In this document: positions 55,667 to 64,000 of the stretch, one piece after another
How the letters are laid out: each line of letters starts with the position of its first letter
Position numbering within the stretch: the first letter of the stretch is position 1
NCBI GenBank assembly: GCA_049647265.1
Contig: JBARXJ010000044.1
Coordinates: forward strand, 8,850-72,849
Origin: JAAURB01 sp049647265
GTDB taxonomy: Bacteria > Cyanobacteriota > Cyanobacteriia > Cyanobacteriales > Microcoleaceae
Direction of reading: 5' to 3'
Length of the DNA: 64,000 nucleotides
Made by a program: the position numbers and the translations under genes
The notes under the pieces: model-generated
Database searches by the model: none
What the model saw: the letters and a program-made list of their open reading frames with translations, nothing else
Told to the model about the DNA's origin: nothing

Positions 55667-57916
55667 ATGTTTACTATTAATGAGTATTTAGTTGGTGATT
55701 GGAATGGTGACGGCGTAGATGATTTAGCCGTACGAATAGACTTTAAAATCTTCATGGATTACACTCATGATGGAGTGGCCGATGAGGTTCAGGAATACGG
55801 CAGAGGTAACGATGAAGATGAATATTTAGTCGGGGACTGGGATGGTGATGGCCGCGATAATTTGGCGGTGCGGCGGGGTTTTCGAGTATTGATGGATACT
55901 GACTTTGCAGGCGGGGAGGAGATTACCCTGGCATACGGCAGAGGCAATAGAGAAGATGAATATTTAGTCGGAGACTGGGATGGGGATGGTCGGGACAATA
56001 TAGCAGTCCGACGCGGTTTTGAAGTGTTGATGGATACTGACTTTGGGGGTGGAGATGGCATTGTCCAACAATACGGCAGAGGAAATGATGAAGATGAATA
56101 TTTAGTCGGGGACTGGGATGGGGATGGTCGCGATAACTTGGCGGTGAGGCGGAATTTTCAAGTGTTAATGGATACTGACTTCGCAGGCGGGGAAGAAATT
56201 ACCCAAGCATACGGCAGAGGAAATAACGAAGATGAATATTTAGTTGGGGACTGGGATGGGGATGGCCGCGATAATTTGGCGGTAAGACGGGATTTTCAAG
56301 TGTTGATGGACACTGATTTTGATAGTGATGGTAATTTTATCCGCACTTTAGACCCTAATGTGGCAGCGGTTGAATTTCGTAGTATTAACGGCAGTGATAA
56401 TAATTTAGCCAACCCAGAATGGGGTACCCCAGACTCTGAACTGATCCGCCTCACATCCCCAGCTTACGATAATAGCACTTCAACTCCCCGAGGCGGCATA
56501 CCGTCTTCTTTACCCACTCCACGGGTGATTAGTAATATTGTTTTCGATCAAGCTGAATTAATTCCCAACTCAGCCGGGGTGAGTGATTGGTTTTGGCAAT
56601 GGGGACAATTTATCGATCATGATTTAGACTTAACGCCTGCTGGGGATGAAGCATTTAATATTCCTGTGCCTGCGGGTGATGCTGATTTTGATCCCAATAA
56701 TACTGGAAATAGAATGATTGGTTTTAACCGCTCAATTTTTGACTTTTCAACAGGCACTAGAGAACAAGTTAACGAAATTACCGCTTATATTGATGCTTCT
56801 AATGTATATGGTTCTAATGAAGAACGAGCCGATGCATTACGCACGAATGATGGTACAGGTAAACTTAACACCAGTATTGGTGAGAATGGAGAAATTCTAC
56901 TTCCTTTTAATACACAAGGTTTAGGCAATGATAATCCTTCTAATAGAGATCCACAAGAACTCTTTTTAGCAGGAGATGTTCGCGCTAACGAACAGGTTGG
57001 GTTAATCGCAGTTCATACCTTATTTGTACGGGAACATAATCGACTCGCGGCAGAAATTGGTCAACGTTTAGATGATGGTGAAGCTGAATTAGTTGATTTA
57101 TTTGAAGAATCCGAACTGAGTCGGGGTGATTTTATTTATCAAGCCGCTCGTCGAATTGTTGGAGCAGAAATTCAAGCGATTACCTATAATGAATTTTTAC
57201 CGTTATTGTTGGGAAATAATGCTTTAGATGATTATTCCGGATATGGTGGAAACGTTAATCCTGGCATTAGTAATGAATTTTCTACTGCTGCATTTCGTTT
57301 CGGACATACAATGTTATCGCCAACGCTACAAAATGGCACGCCTGAGGGGATCACATTACGAGATGCTTTCTTTCAGCCTAATTTAGTTGAGACCAGCGGA
57401 ATTGATGGTTTATTAGAGGGTTTAGGCGCTCAGGAAGCTCAAGCTATTGATGCGATGGTAATTGATGATGTGCGTAATTTATTGTTTGATCCATTCGGTA
57501 TAAATGTATCCGATTTAGCCTCTTTAAATATTCAGCGAGGACGAGATCATGGGATTGACAGCTATACAGAAGTCCGAGAAGAATTAGGGTTAGATCCGAT
57601 TACTAATTTTGCTCAAATTACTTCCGACCCAGAAGTTCAAGCCGATTTAGCAGCAGCTTATGGTACTGTTAATAAAGTGGATTTATGGGTGGGAGGACTG
57701 GCTGAAGATCCGGCTAATGGTGCGTTAGTGGGAGAAACGTTTCAAGAAATTTTAACCAATCAATTTACTCGTCTGCGAGATGGCGATCGCTTCTATTATG
57801 AAAACGATCAATTATTGTCTATTTTAGCGCCGGATATCGAACAAACGACGCTTTCTAGTGTGATTCTTGATAATTCTTCGATTAGTAGTCTTCAGAATAA
57901 TATCTTTCTAGTTTAG
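55667..57916 (+). CDS. Animal-type haem peroxidase with N-terminal Asp/Gly repeat propeller
   Basis: A 749-residue protein. Residues 4-233 are five 46-residue repeats (EYLVGDWDGDGRDNLAVRR...), each with a calcium-type DxDGDGxD loop, like FG-GAP/VCBS modules. Residues about 236-735 form an animal-haem-peroxidase domain: distal His318 in WGQFIDHDLDLT, catalytic region EITAYIDASNVYG, LFVREHNRLA, proximal His547 in FRFGHTML, and NIQRGRDHGI. No signal peptide, so export would be by another route. Such cyanobacterial peroxidases may oxidise halides or fatty acids; the activity is not predictable here. Confidence 0.9.
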   Translation: MFTINEYLVGDWNGDGVDDLAVRIDFKIFMDYTHDGVADEVQEYGRGNDEDEYLVGDWDGDGRDNLAVRRGFRVLMDTDFAGGEEITLAYGRGNREDEYLVGDWDGDGRDNIAVRRGFEVLMDTDFGGGDGIVQQYGRGNDEDEYLVGDWDGDGRDNLAVRRNFQVLMDTDFAGGEEITQAYGRGNNEDEYLVGDWDGDGRDNLAVRRDFQVLMDTDFDSDGNFIRTLDPNVAAVEFRSINGSDNNLANPEWGTPDSELIRLTSPAYDNSTSTPRGGIPSSLPTPRVISNIVFDQAELIPNSAGVSDWFWQWGQFIDHDLDLTPAGDEAFNIPVPAGDADFDPNNTGNRMIGFNRSIFDFSTGTREQVNEITAYIDASNVYGSNEERADALRTNDGTGKLNTSIGENGEILLPFNTQGLGNDNPSNRDPQELFLAGDVRANEQVGLIAVHTLFVREHNRLAAEIGQRLDDGEAELVDLFEESELSRGDFIYQAARRIVGAEIQAITYNEFLPLLLGNNALDDYSGYGGNVNPGISNEFSTAAFRFGHTMLSPTLQNGTPEGITLRDAFFQPNLVETSGIDGLLEGLGAQEAQAIDAMVIDDVRNLLFDPFGINVSDLASLNIQRGRDHGIDSYTEVREELGLDPITNFAQITSDPEVQADLAAAYGTVNKVDLWVGGLAEDPANGALVGETFQEILTNQFTRLRDGDRFYYENDQLLSILAPDIEQTTLSSVILDNSSISSLQNNIFLV

Positions 57917-58486
57917 TTATAGAAATAGTGCAAGCTTATGCTTATACCGGGGAAGAAAGAGTGAATTATAATCGCTCAAAATTACAGTCTTGAGTTAATA
58001 CTTCAGATGGATAATGCAATGGCACCGAAGGAAAAATAGGATAAGCGACAATTAAAGGACTCACGCCTATTACCACTCCCGCAGCAGTATTAAGAATCGC
58101 AAAGAAAGTCAGAGACGCTCAACCCCCAGCAGCTAAGCTTTCTCCCCCTAATTTAGCGACCATAATGGTATCAAAGAAACCCGTCATTGATTGAGCAACC
58201 TGGGCGCTGGTTAGGGGAATAGCAAGCTATAAAAATTTTTTTGTTTCCTGTCGTAGAGAAGAATTAATTGTCATTGAAACCATGATTAAATATCTTAATT
58301 AATCTCTTTATATTCAATATTCGCCTATTGTTGCGCTTGATATCTCTCAAAACCTTGCTAGACTATCACAATCGTGCGCTGACTTGATGAGTCCAAAATA
58401 AAGTATTCTGATTTAAGCGTTGACACAGTACAAATGAACTATGAAATCGAGACTTGAAACCTCTCGTTTAATTCTGCGAGATTTAA
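57917..58486. other. Remnant-bearing spacer
   Basis: Holds a truncated MATE gene on the minus strand and the start of a truncated acetyltransferase gene on the plus strand, listed separately; otherwise empty. Confidence 0.6.
58015..58283 (-). pseudogene. MATE exporter, N-terminal fragment
   Basis: Reading the minus strand from ATG 58283 gives MVSMTINSSLRQET, then LAIPLTSAQVAQSMTGFFDTIM, LGGESLAAGG, and after a frameshift ILNTAAGVVIGVSPLIV. This is the N-terminal first ~80 residues of a MATE multidrug exporter, matching the same region of the intact one at 60363. It has a stop and a frameshift and is truncated at 58015. Confidence 0.75.
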
Positions 58487-58530
58487 CTATTCATCCGCTC
58501 CTGAATTTATTAGGTTTATTTGACGAATAA
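58441..58530 (+). pseudogene. RimJ/RimL-type acetyltransferase, N-terminal fragment
   Basis: MKSRLETSRLILRDLTIH is the typical first strand of a RimJ/RimL GNAT protein (LETxRLxLR). The resemblance stops at about 58490, where the frame runs into the end of the oppositely transcribed membrane gene. It is a 5' fragment cut by rearrangement. Confidence 0.6.
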
Positions 58531-59140
58531 ATACAACAATCCTTAAAAAGACTGCTATCAGTAAAGTGATTTCTAACGGAGCATAATTGATTAAATAAGT
58601 GTAATTAAAAGATGGATTACCCGATATTCCAGGATAAAAACTGATAATAAAAACGAACATTAAATAAAACATCCCTGTTGTGTGCAGAATTTTCCAATTT
58701 CTCGCTCCAATGTACTTTGCAGGTGCATTGAAAGATGTAATTAGCATCGGAATTACAAAGAGAAAACCTAGTCCTCCACTGATAATTGCATCAATCGGAG
58801 CTTTGGCAATAATAAGAAACCAAATCACTGCTGGTAGATGAAATACAAGATGTTGAAATCCGAAAGCAATTCCCATAAATCGGCGATTTCTCAGCAGCCA
58901 TCGACTAAAAGAATTGGGAAAGAGCTTGTATAATGGTGAGGCAATAAATGCAGCGGTGAAGGTAATCATGCCTGCACGTCCCGTTGCATCTAGCCAATGA
59001 ATAATCCCTGGCTTTTCAATGCCATATATTGTCAGGGTTACAACTGTTAGTATTGCGCTGACGACAACAGCAGTATAGACAATATTCCACTGATTAAAAT
59101 TCTGTTGAAAACGAATAGCTGCATTTGAATTCTCGTTCAT
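58487..59140 (-). CDS. Ferric-reductase-like / MsrQ-like haem membrane protein
   Basis: A 217-residue protein with six hydrophobic segments. The putative haem ligands are His in IAFGFQHLVFHLP (about residues 97 and 101) and His in WKILHTTGMFYL (about residue 153), in a ferric-reductase-like transmembrane domain. It may transfer electrons across the membrane, but lacks flavin or NAD domains. It is divergent from the TetR gene, with the two operator copies in between. Confidence 0.75.
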   Translation of the reverse strand: MNENSNAAIRFQQNFNQWNIVYTAVVVSAILTVVTLTIYGIEKPGIIHWLDATGRAGMITFTAAFIASPLYKLFPNSFSRWLLRNRRFMGIAFGFQHLVFHLPAVIWFLIIAKAPIDAIISGGLGFLFVIPMLITSFNAPAKYIGARNWKILHTTGMFYLMFVFIISFYPGISGNPSFNYTYLINYAPLEITLLIAVFLRIVVFIRQINLINSGADE

Positions 59141-59193
59141 GATGAAATTATCCGAGAGATTAGCAATAAACTAGGAGTTAAGCTTGTACTCAA

Positions 59194-59211
59194 TGAGACA
59201 AGTCTGTCTAC
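59194..59211. promoter_or_regulatory. TetR-type operator, copy 1
   Basis: TGAGACA-AGTC-TGTCTAC, an inverted repeat with a 4-bp spacer and two mismatched positions at one end. Same as copy 2 but for the first bases; centre-to-centre 45 bp. Confidence 0.6.
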
Positions 59212-59238
59212 TTCGATGTGCTGCCATTATAGATGCAC

Positions 59239-59256
59239 GTAGACAAGTCTGTCTAC
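59239..59256. promoter_or_regulatory. TetR-type operator, copy 2
   Basis: GTAGACA-AGTC-TGTCTAC, a perfect 7-4-7 inverted repeat ending 19 bp before the tetR start. It probably lets the regulator control itself and the divergent membrane gene. Confidence 0.7.
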
Positions 59257-59275
59257 TTTATTGATCAAAAAAGCC

Positions 59276-59863
59276 ATGACTGGAGAATTCAGTGCGACTC
59301 AGCAAAAAATATTGGAAACTGCATCGAAACTCTTCTATGAGAAAGGAATTCCGTATGTTGGTATTAATGAGGTGATTGCAGAGTCAGGTATTGCCAAACG
59401 AACGCTTTACCGTTGGTTTCCCTCAAAGGATAAGCTGATTGAGGAAGTGACAAAGTATCGTGCTCAACAATGGATTGCATGGTTTGAGACAGCAGTCACA
59501 GAGCGTGGGAATACCCCAAAAGAGCAACTGTTAGCAACGTTTGATGTGTTGCGAGAGTGGTATGCATCTCCTGGATTTCGGGGGTGTCCATTCATTAATG
59601 CTGTGTTAGAGATTGCCGACGCATCCCACAAAGCCCATCATGTTTCAATTGACTTGCGTGAATCTATTCGTCAGATTGTCATGGGTTTGGCAACAGAAGC
59701 AGGGATACAGAATCCTGATGTTTTTTCCAGGCAGTATCTGCTTCTAATCGGGGGAGCGAGTTTGATGGCAACGATTGAGCAGTCTCCTGATGGAGCAACA
59801 TTTGCTCAGAATACACTTTCGGTATTGATTGATGCCAGTTTAACCAAGACTTCTGCGATATAA
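59276..59863 (+). CDS. TetR family transcriptional regulator
   Basis: From ATG 59276 the protein is 195 residues; a TTG at 59261 adds five. The N-terminal HTH is ILETASKLFYEKGIPYVGINEVIAESGIAKRTLYRWFPSKDKLIEEV, the usual TetR pattern. The C-terminal ligand domain contains WYASPGFRGCPFINAVLEIAD, found in regulators of exporters and redox genes. It probably represses the divergent ferric-reductase-like gene. Confidence 0.9.
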   Translation: MTGEFSATQQKILETASKLFYEKGIPYVGINEVIAESGIAKRTLYRWFPSKDKLIEEVTKYRAQQWIAWFETAVTERGNTPKEQLLATFDVLREWYASPGFRGCPFINAVLEIADASHKAHHVSIDLRESIRQIVMGLATEAGIQNPDVFSRQYLLLIGGASLMATIEQSPDGATFAQNTLSVLIDASLTKTSAI

Positions 59864-59921
59864 GTTTAAAGAGATACTGGGGCAGAAAGGCTTTTCAAAA
59901 GCTAAACAGCTTAGGGTTAAC

Positions 59922-60128
59922 CTAATTTTTGTTATCGGTTGGGATGAACAGTATCGAGCCAACCGTAAATAAAATGCTAGCAATTAGATGATTTGCAACA
60001 TGAATGGATAGACCTTCGCTCAGTTCAAGTAATCCATCAAATAGGAATAGTAAAGAACCAATTAGAAATAGCCAACTGACTAAAGCTTCACGATTGAGTA
60101 ATATTTTATTGTTTTCTTCGGTATTCAT
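59922..60128 (-). CDS. Small YrhK-like membrane protein
   Basis: A 68-residue protein with two membrane helices (VSWLFLIGSLLFLFDGLLELSEG; VANHLIASILFTVGSILFI) matching the YrhK-type small domain. Function unknown. It is flanked by TetR and MATE genes. No strong ribosome-binding site, so the start is tentative. Confidence 0.55.
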   Translation of the reverse strand: MNTEENNKILLNREALVSWLFLIGSLLFLFDGLLELSEGLSIHVANHLIASILFTVGSILFIPTDNKN

Positions 60129-60362
60129 TGCAGTTTATTTTTCGGGATAAATAACCGTAACAAATTTTTCCTTTTGATTTTGATTTATTTTCTTTTCTGA
60201 TAACAGAATAGCGATCGCGCTTTTCAACTTTTCGGAAGAATGTCCTAATAATCGGAAGAATAGACAAGACTACCACAGAGGATTTGAGTAAACTATCTTT
60301 AGCACGTTGTCGAGCGGGCGACGAGTAGACCCTGGCAAAAGATATTAACAACAAGTTTAACG

Positions 60363-61736
60363 ATGACGACCCTTTCAGTTTCTCCAATTCGGAGCGAAAT
60401 TACAACATATCTAAAACTTGCCGTGCCATTGGTCAGCGCTCAGATAGCCCAAGGTGCGACTGGATTTGTCGATACAGTGATGATGGGTCATTTAGGATGG
60501 AAAGCGCTGGCTGCCGGAGGGTTAGCATCTTTTACCTATCAAGTGTTTGTCACAGTAATTAGCGGTATTGTCATGAGCGTGAGTCCCTTGGTTGCCGAAG
60601 CTTATGGCGCAGGTGGCAAAACTCGGATCGAGCAGTTAACGCGACAAGGATTATGGCTGGCGGTAGGGCTATCAATTCTAACCATGATGCTACTGAGTCA
60701 TCTGGATAGGATAATGCTATCTCTCGGACAAGCTCCCGAAACGGTTGCCTTAGCGGATACCTACCTTAATATGGCGCTTTGGGGATTATTTCCGGCGGTT
60801 GGTTTTGCCATGCTCAGAGGCGTTATTTCTGGGTTATCTCAAGCCCGTCCCATTATGTTGATTGTAATTGGGGGAACACTTCTTAATATAATCGGCAACT
60901 ATATTTTGGGTTTCGGTAAATTGGGCTTTCCCCGGATGGAGTTAGCGGGATTAGCATTAGCAAGTGCGCTGTCGTGGTGGGTCATGTTTGCAATACTGCT
61001 TGTTTATCTACAATTGCATCCGAAGCTAAGAAAATATCGCCTATTTCAGAAATGGTATCAGCTCAAATTGCCCTTGTTAGGAGAGTTAATTATTCTGGGT
61101 ATGCCGATAGGGGTTTCTATTGCCCTTGAGTATGGCTCAGGCTTAGTCATGGCTTATCTGATCGGTATTTTAGGGACTCATGTCTTAGCAGCCCATCAAA
61201 TTGCTTTGCAAACTGGAATGCTTGTATTCATGATTCCGCTGGGGATGTCTTATGCGACTACCGCCCGAATTGGTCAGTGGTTTGGACGGCGAGATCTAAC
61301 AGGATTGAAACGAGCAGGATATGTTAGTGGCAGCATCATTTTGATCACTACACTGATAGTCGCGATATCAATATATACATTTCGCGTACCCATTGTTGGG
61401 CTATACATAGACCTGAGTCAACCTGAAAATGCTCAGTTACTAAAAATAATTATTCCGATGCTGAGTGTGATGGCAATTGGTCAGGTTTTTGATGGCTTAC
61501 AAAAGACAGTATTAGGGGGGTTATATGGGCTTCAGGATACCCGCATTCCGGCAATAGTGGGAGCTGTTGCTTACTTAGGGGTTGGACTGACTTGTGGTTA
61601 TGTTTTGAGCTTTCCTATCGGACTCGGAGGTGTTGGAATGTGGATAGGCTACTACGTTGGCAGTATTGTGGCAGCGACAGTTTATATTTGGCGTTTTAGT
61701 CGGTTAATCTCCAAGAAATTTAGCAAAGCAAGCTAA
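60363..61736 (+). CDS. MATE family multidrug exporter
   Basis: A 457-residue protein with 12 membrane segments in two bundles. Recognisable: LKLAVPLVSAQIAQGATGFVDTVMMGHLG at the start and LLGELIILGMPIGVSIALEYGS at the second half. It exports cationic drugs or metabolites in exchange for Na+ or H+. It belongs to the NorM branch. A truncated relative lies at 58015-58283, so the region carries two exporter copies. Expression may be under the nearby TetR protein. Confidence 0.92.
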   Translation: MTTLSVSPIRSEITTYLKLAVPLVSAQIAQGATGFVDTVMMGHLGWKALAAGGLASFTYQVFVTVISGIVMSVSPLVAEAYGAGGKTRIEQLTRQGLWLAVGLSILTMMLLSHLDRIMLSLGQAPETVALADTYLNMALWGLFPAVGFAMLRGVISGLSQARPIMLIVIGGTLLNIIGNYILGFGKLGFPRMELAGLALASALSWWVMFAILLVYLQLHPKLRKYRLFQKWYQLKLPLLGELIILGMPIGVSIALEYGSGLVMAYLIGILGTHVLAAHQIALQTGMLVFMIPLGMSYATTARIGQWFGRRDLTGLKRAGYVSGSIILITTLIVAISIYTFRVPIVGLYIDLSQPENAQLLKIIIPMLSVMAIGQVFDGLQKTVLGGLYGLQDTRIPAIVGAVAYLGVGLTCGYVLSFPIGLGGVGMWIGYYVGSIVAATVYIWRFSRLISKKFSKAS

Positions 61737-61846
61737 TACAGACGGCATAATTTTTTCACAATTGGTTTGAGATGGAAATTGCACCCTCGAAACGATCTTC
61801 GCAAAAGGAGCAATATTTTTAATATAGCGCTTCGCGGGGCGCGTAT

Positions 61847-62842
61847 TTACAAAAACTGAAAAGCAGCAGATGCTGCTTTATTTACATCAAAATTATATAA
61901 TGGCAACTTTTTTCTAATAGCTGTTTTCACTTTATGCCACCAGTGTTCATACGCCTTCAGCGGGGCTTCGCCCTACGGGTTTAAGTCGGGAGAGTAAGTG
62001 GGTAAAAATAATAATTCACACCCAGCTTCTTAAAAACTTTGGTGGGACGGCAAACCCGAGCCGCCAAGTTTTCGCTTTTTCAATAAGTTCTCTAATTTTT
62101 ATAGAGTTATGAAAAGGAGCATTATCCATGACAATTACCTGCCCCGGTTGGACTTGAGGTAATAAAAAGTTGTCTAGCCAAGCTTCTATTAACTGGGCTG
62201 TACAATATCCTTGATATGCGCTCATGTGCAAAAAATTGGTTTTGACATAATGCTCCAATAATGCGCTCGCCTCTCACGATTTTTCCCCGGTTTGCTGTCA
62301 TAATATCTTTCCCCTTTTTTCGACCATCCGCAAGCGTAACTCTCGTTACTGTTAATACCACTTTCATCCATATAAATCACCTATGATGGCTTATACTGAG
62401 CTATTTTTTCTTGAAATTATTGTCTGTTTTTTTCACAGCGTTCAAGGCAAGCCATAAGTTTGTCTTGATGCGCGTTCCCTAGCTCGGGAAACCTGAGCGG
62501 GGTCGCATCGCTTTTTTTCGTGTATAACCTATTTTTATTAATCCTCGACTAATTGTCTGGTGGCTTACATTTCCCCAGAGTTTAGCTAATTCATGCATAA
62601 GTTTTATCACCGTTGATTTCAACAAACTCTTGAAACTTTTTTCAGTCCTTAATTTTTCCTACTTGAGGTGGTGGTAGACTTTGACTCGGAGCTGTTGACC
62701 CAGTTTTTTCAAATTGCTAATTCCATCTTTATAAAGTGGGGCGGCTAATTTTTAGCAACCGACTTGGCTGGCTAATCGACATTCCTGTTTTCACCAAATC
62801 AATAGCACGTATGCGTAAGTCTTCACTATATGCCTCAGCCAT
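61847..62842 (-). pseudogene. IS630-type transposase, decayed
   Basis: Minus strand. It starts MAEAYSEDLRIRALDLVKTG and carries the DDE pieces IYMDESGI and VMDNAPFHNSIKIRELIEKA, ending EHWWHKVKTAIRKKLP...AASAAFQFL. Several frameshifts and stops are present. A family-A repeat is inserted at 62465-62511, and a second short repeat (GTAGGGCGAAGCCCCGCTG) splits PDLNP from YEHWWH. The element is inactive. Confidence 0.8.
62465..62511. repeat. Dispersed ~50-bp hairpin repeat (family A), inverted copy
   Basis: GATGCGCGTTCCCTAGCTCGG through GGGGTCGCATCG; its reverse complement matches the hepT and DUF2887 copies (GATGCGACC...TAGGGAACGCGCATC). Confidence 0.7.
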
Positions 62843-63021
62843 CAGATGCCTCAGAAGCTCTAACTCTACCTAATTTTAAGCTGTAACTATACCAGCGCGA
62901 AGCGCTATATTTTTGGTAACTGAGCATTATCACTAGAGCGTGGTTCTTTTTTAATCTTCTTGACTTTTCTTTTAAAGAAAATCAAAGTTCGTTTAAGTTC
63001 CGTAACTGTAACGTCTTCTAG

Positions 63022-63674
63022 TCATGTACCCTTTTGAACAGCAAATCCAGCTTTAAATTTATATTTTGGAGCGGGTATATTATCAATCATCCCTAGTTTT
63101 GTTCGAGAAAAGCTAATCGCCCAATTAGGCGCAATATTTCCCATTCCTTCCTCAAGAATAGATAGATAATAATCCAGTAAAGTATTTAACCCATCACCTA
63201 CCGCTCTCATCTCTCGATCTAGTATTCGTTGAACTGCTTCATTCATTAAACCATTTAATGCACTAGCCAATTCATTTAGTTTTCGATTCAGTTTACTTAA
63301 GTCATTTTTCTCTTTCTGGGTACGTGCTTCAATCTTTTTTCCATTTTTTGTTCGATATTCTAAGTTAATTAAATCCCTAATTACTCCTTCTAAAATTTTC
63401 AACTTGTCAGGATCTGCTGCTTGAAGCACTTCGCTATCTAAACAGATTTTACCCCGATCTAAAGATTCGACTGCTGGCGTCAATATCCCATTTACTACTA
63501 CATCTTCTAAACCTCTTCTCCATCGGTAGATCGGTATTAAACTGTTTGCACGCTCTTTGTAATCTCCTGCTTTAAGTTCATTAATAATACCTTCGACGAT
63601 TTGTTCTAACTTCCCCCTAGTATCTGAGGACTGATTCTCCTCTGAAGAGTTTTCACTGCTATAGCACTTTCTAA
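63022..63674 (-). pseudogene. Helical protein truncated at its 5' end
   Basis: An open frame on the minus strand from just after a TAG at about 63674 to 63022, with no start codon until a TTG at 63483 (which gives 153 residues). Sequence such as LKILEGVIRDLINLEYRTKNG and LNELASALNGLMNEAVQRI is helical; ERANSLIPIYRWRRGLEDVV upstream belongs to the same protein. The N-terminus appears lost at the junction with the IS630 remnant. Family not recognised. Confidence 0.55.
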
Positions 63675-64000
63675 GCTAGCGAGGTACGATTAAAGAGAAT
63701 TATTAACCCCAACTCAATTGGCCGATGAAGCCGTATTCTGTTGATTTTAGACAAAAAATCATTGACGTTTATAATGAAGGTAATATAACGATAACGTCAG
63801 GCTCGCTCAACGCTTTTATGTAGCATTGAGTTGGACCGAGAAATTACTCAAACAATATCGCGCGTACAGGCTTAATTGCTCCGGTTGTACGAACGAAACG
63901 CTCCACCCACTCAACTTAACTCTCAACAGTTGGAAGCTCTAGGAGAGTTAGTTCATAGTAACTCTGATGCCACCTTAGAAGAACTTCGTCACTCATTAGC
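63660..64000 (+). mobile_element. Second IS630-type transposase remnant, runs off the window
   Basis: From ATG 63725, MKPYSVDFRQKIIDVYNEGNIT is the IS630 start; the frame is then shifted (VRLAQRFYVAL, EKLLKQYRAYR, QQLEALGELVHSNSDATLEELRHSLA in successive frames). The end-like sequence TATAGCACTTTCTAAGCT precedes it at 63660. Decayed. Confidence 0.75.

Larger units (their letters stand above)
61821..62912. mobile_element. IS630-family remnant
   Basis: The transposase pseudogene is bounded by the inverted sequences AATATAGCGCTTCGCG (from about 61821) and CGCGAAGCGCTATATTT (ending about 62912), possible terminal repeats. Similar palindromic TATAGCGC motifs occur elsewhere (3205, 20694), so the edges could instead be dispersed repeats. 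Confidence 0.5.

Overview
The window is chromosomal DNA of a filamentous, probably non-heterocystous (Oscillatoriales-like) cyanobacterium. The evidence is a set of cyanobacterial genes (pipX, pipY, sepF, apcF, sbtA/sbtB, an NtcA-type glnA promoter, a DUF3531 gene), many copies of the HIP1 octamer GCGATCGC, and intergenic spacers full of short tandem 7-8 bp repeats and REP-like palindromes. The genus cannot be fixed from sequence reading alone.

Layout. 0-9.5 kb is core: an EcfT-type transporter protein, pipX-pipY-sepF (nitrogen/PLP control and cell division), secA on the minus strand, and clpC. 10-20 kb holds an orphan CBS/histidine kinase, an uncharacterised protein, an ECF-type ATPase, a TPR/DUF3531 pair, a Nudix hydrolase, a HEPN-like gene bracketed by REP palindromes, a lipoprotein, an ACT-like protein, a Ycf52-type acetyltransferase and tRNA-Pro(UGG). 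20-34 kb holds a secreted family-10-like glycosidase, an RTX beta-helix protein, a MntA/HepT toxin-antitoxin pair with a broken toxin, an aspartate aminotransferase, an M1 aminopeptidase with HEAT repeats, and the bicarbonate transporter pair sbtA-sbtB.

34-46 kb is an accessory, conflict-type region. A 1.6 kb gene-poor spacer precedes a tight four-gene operon: a P-loop ATPase, a TPR-CHAT protease, a small acidic protein and a CorA-like-topology membrane protein interrupted by one in-frame TAG. A broken DUF2887 (Rpn-like) gene and a large tandem-DUF262/HNH protein, resembling type IV restriction enzymes, follow. The CHAT operon is the best candidate for a poorly described system: an ATPase sensor/switch, a caspase-like protease and a membrane partner.

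46-58 kb returns to metabolism: glnA with a textbook NtcA promoter, divergent apcF, tlyA, a membrane protein, a pterin dehydratase, an amino-acid ABC transporter resembling Anabaena NatF/NatG/NatH but without its ATPase, and a haem peroxidase carrying five 46-residue Asp/Gly-rich repeats. 58-64 kb is rearranged: truncated MATE and acetyltransferase fragments border a module of a ferric-reductase-like membrane protein, a TetR regulator with two operators between the divergent genes, a YrhK-like protein and an intact MATE exporter. Two decayed IS630-type transposases and a 5'-truncated gene follow.

A theme through the window is short repeats inserted into coding sequence. Copies of a ~50-bp hairpin repeat lie in hepT, in the DUF2887 gene and in an IS630 transposase; other repeat families add peptides inside the CHAT protein. 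Several of these genes are also broken by stop codons or frameshifts.
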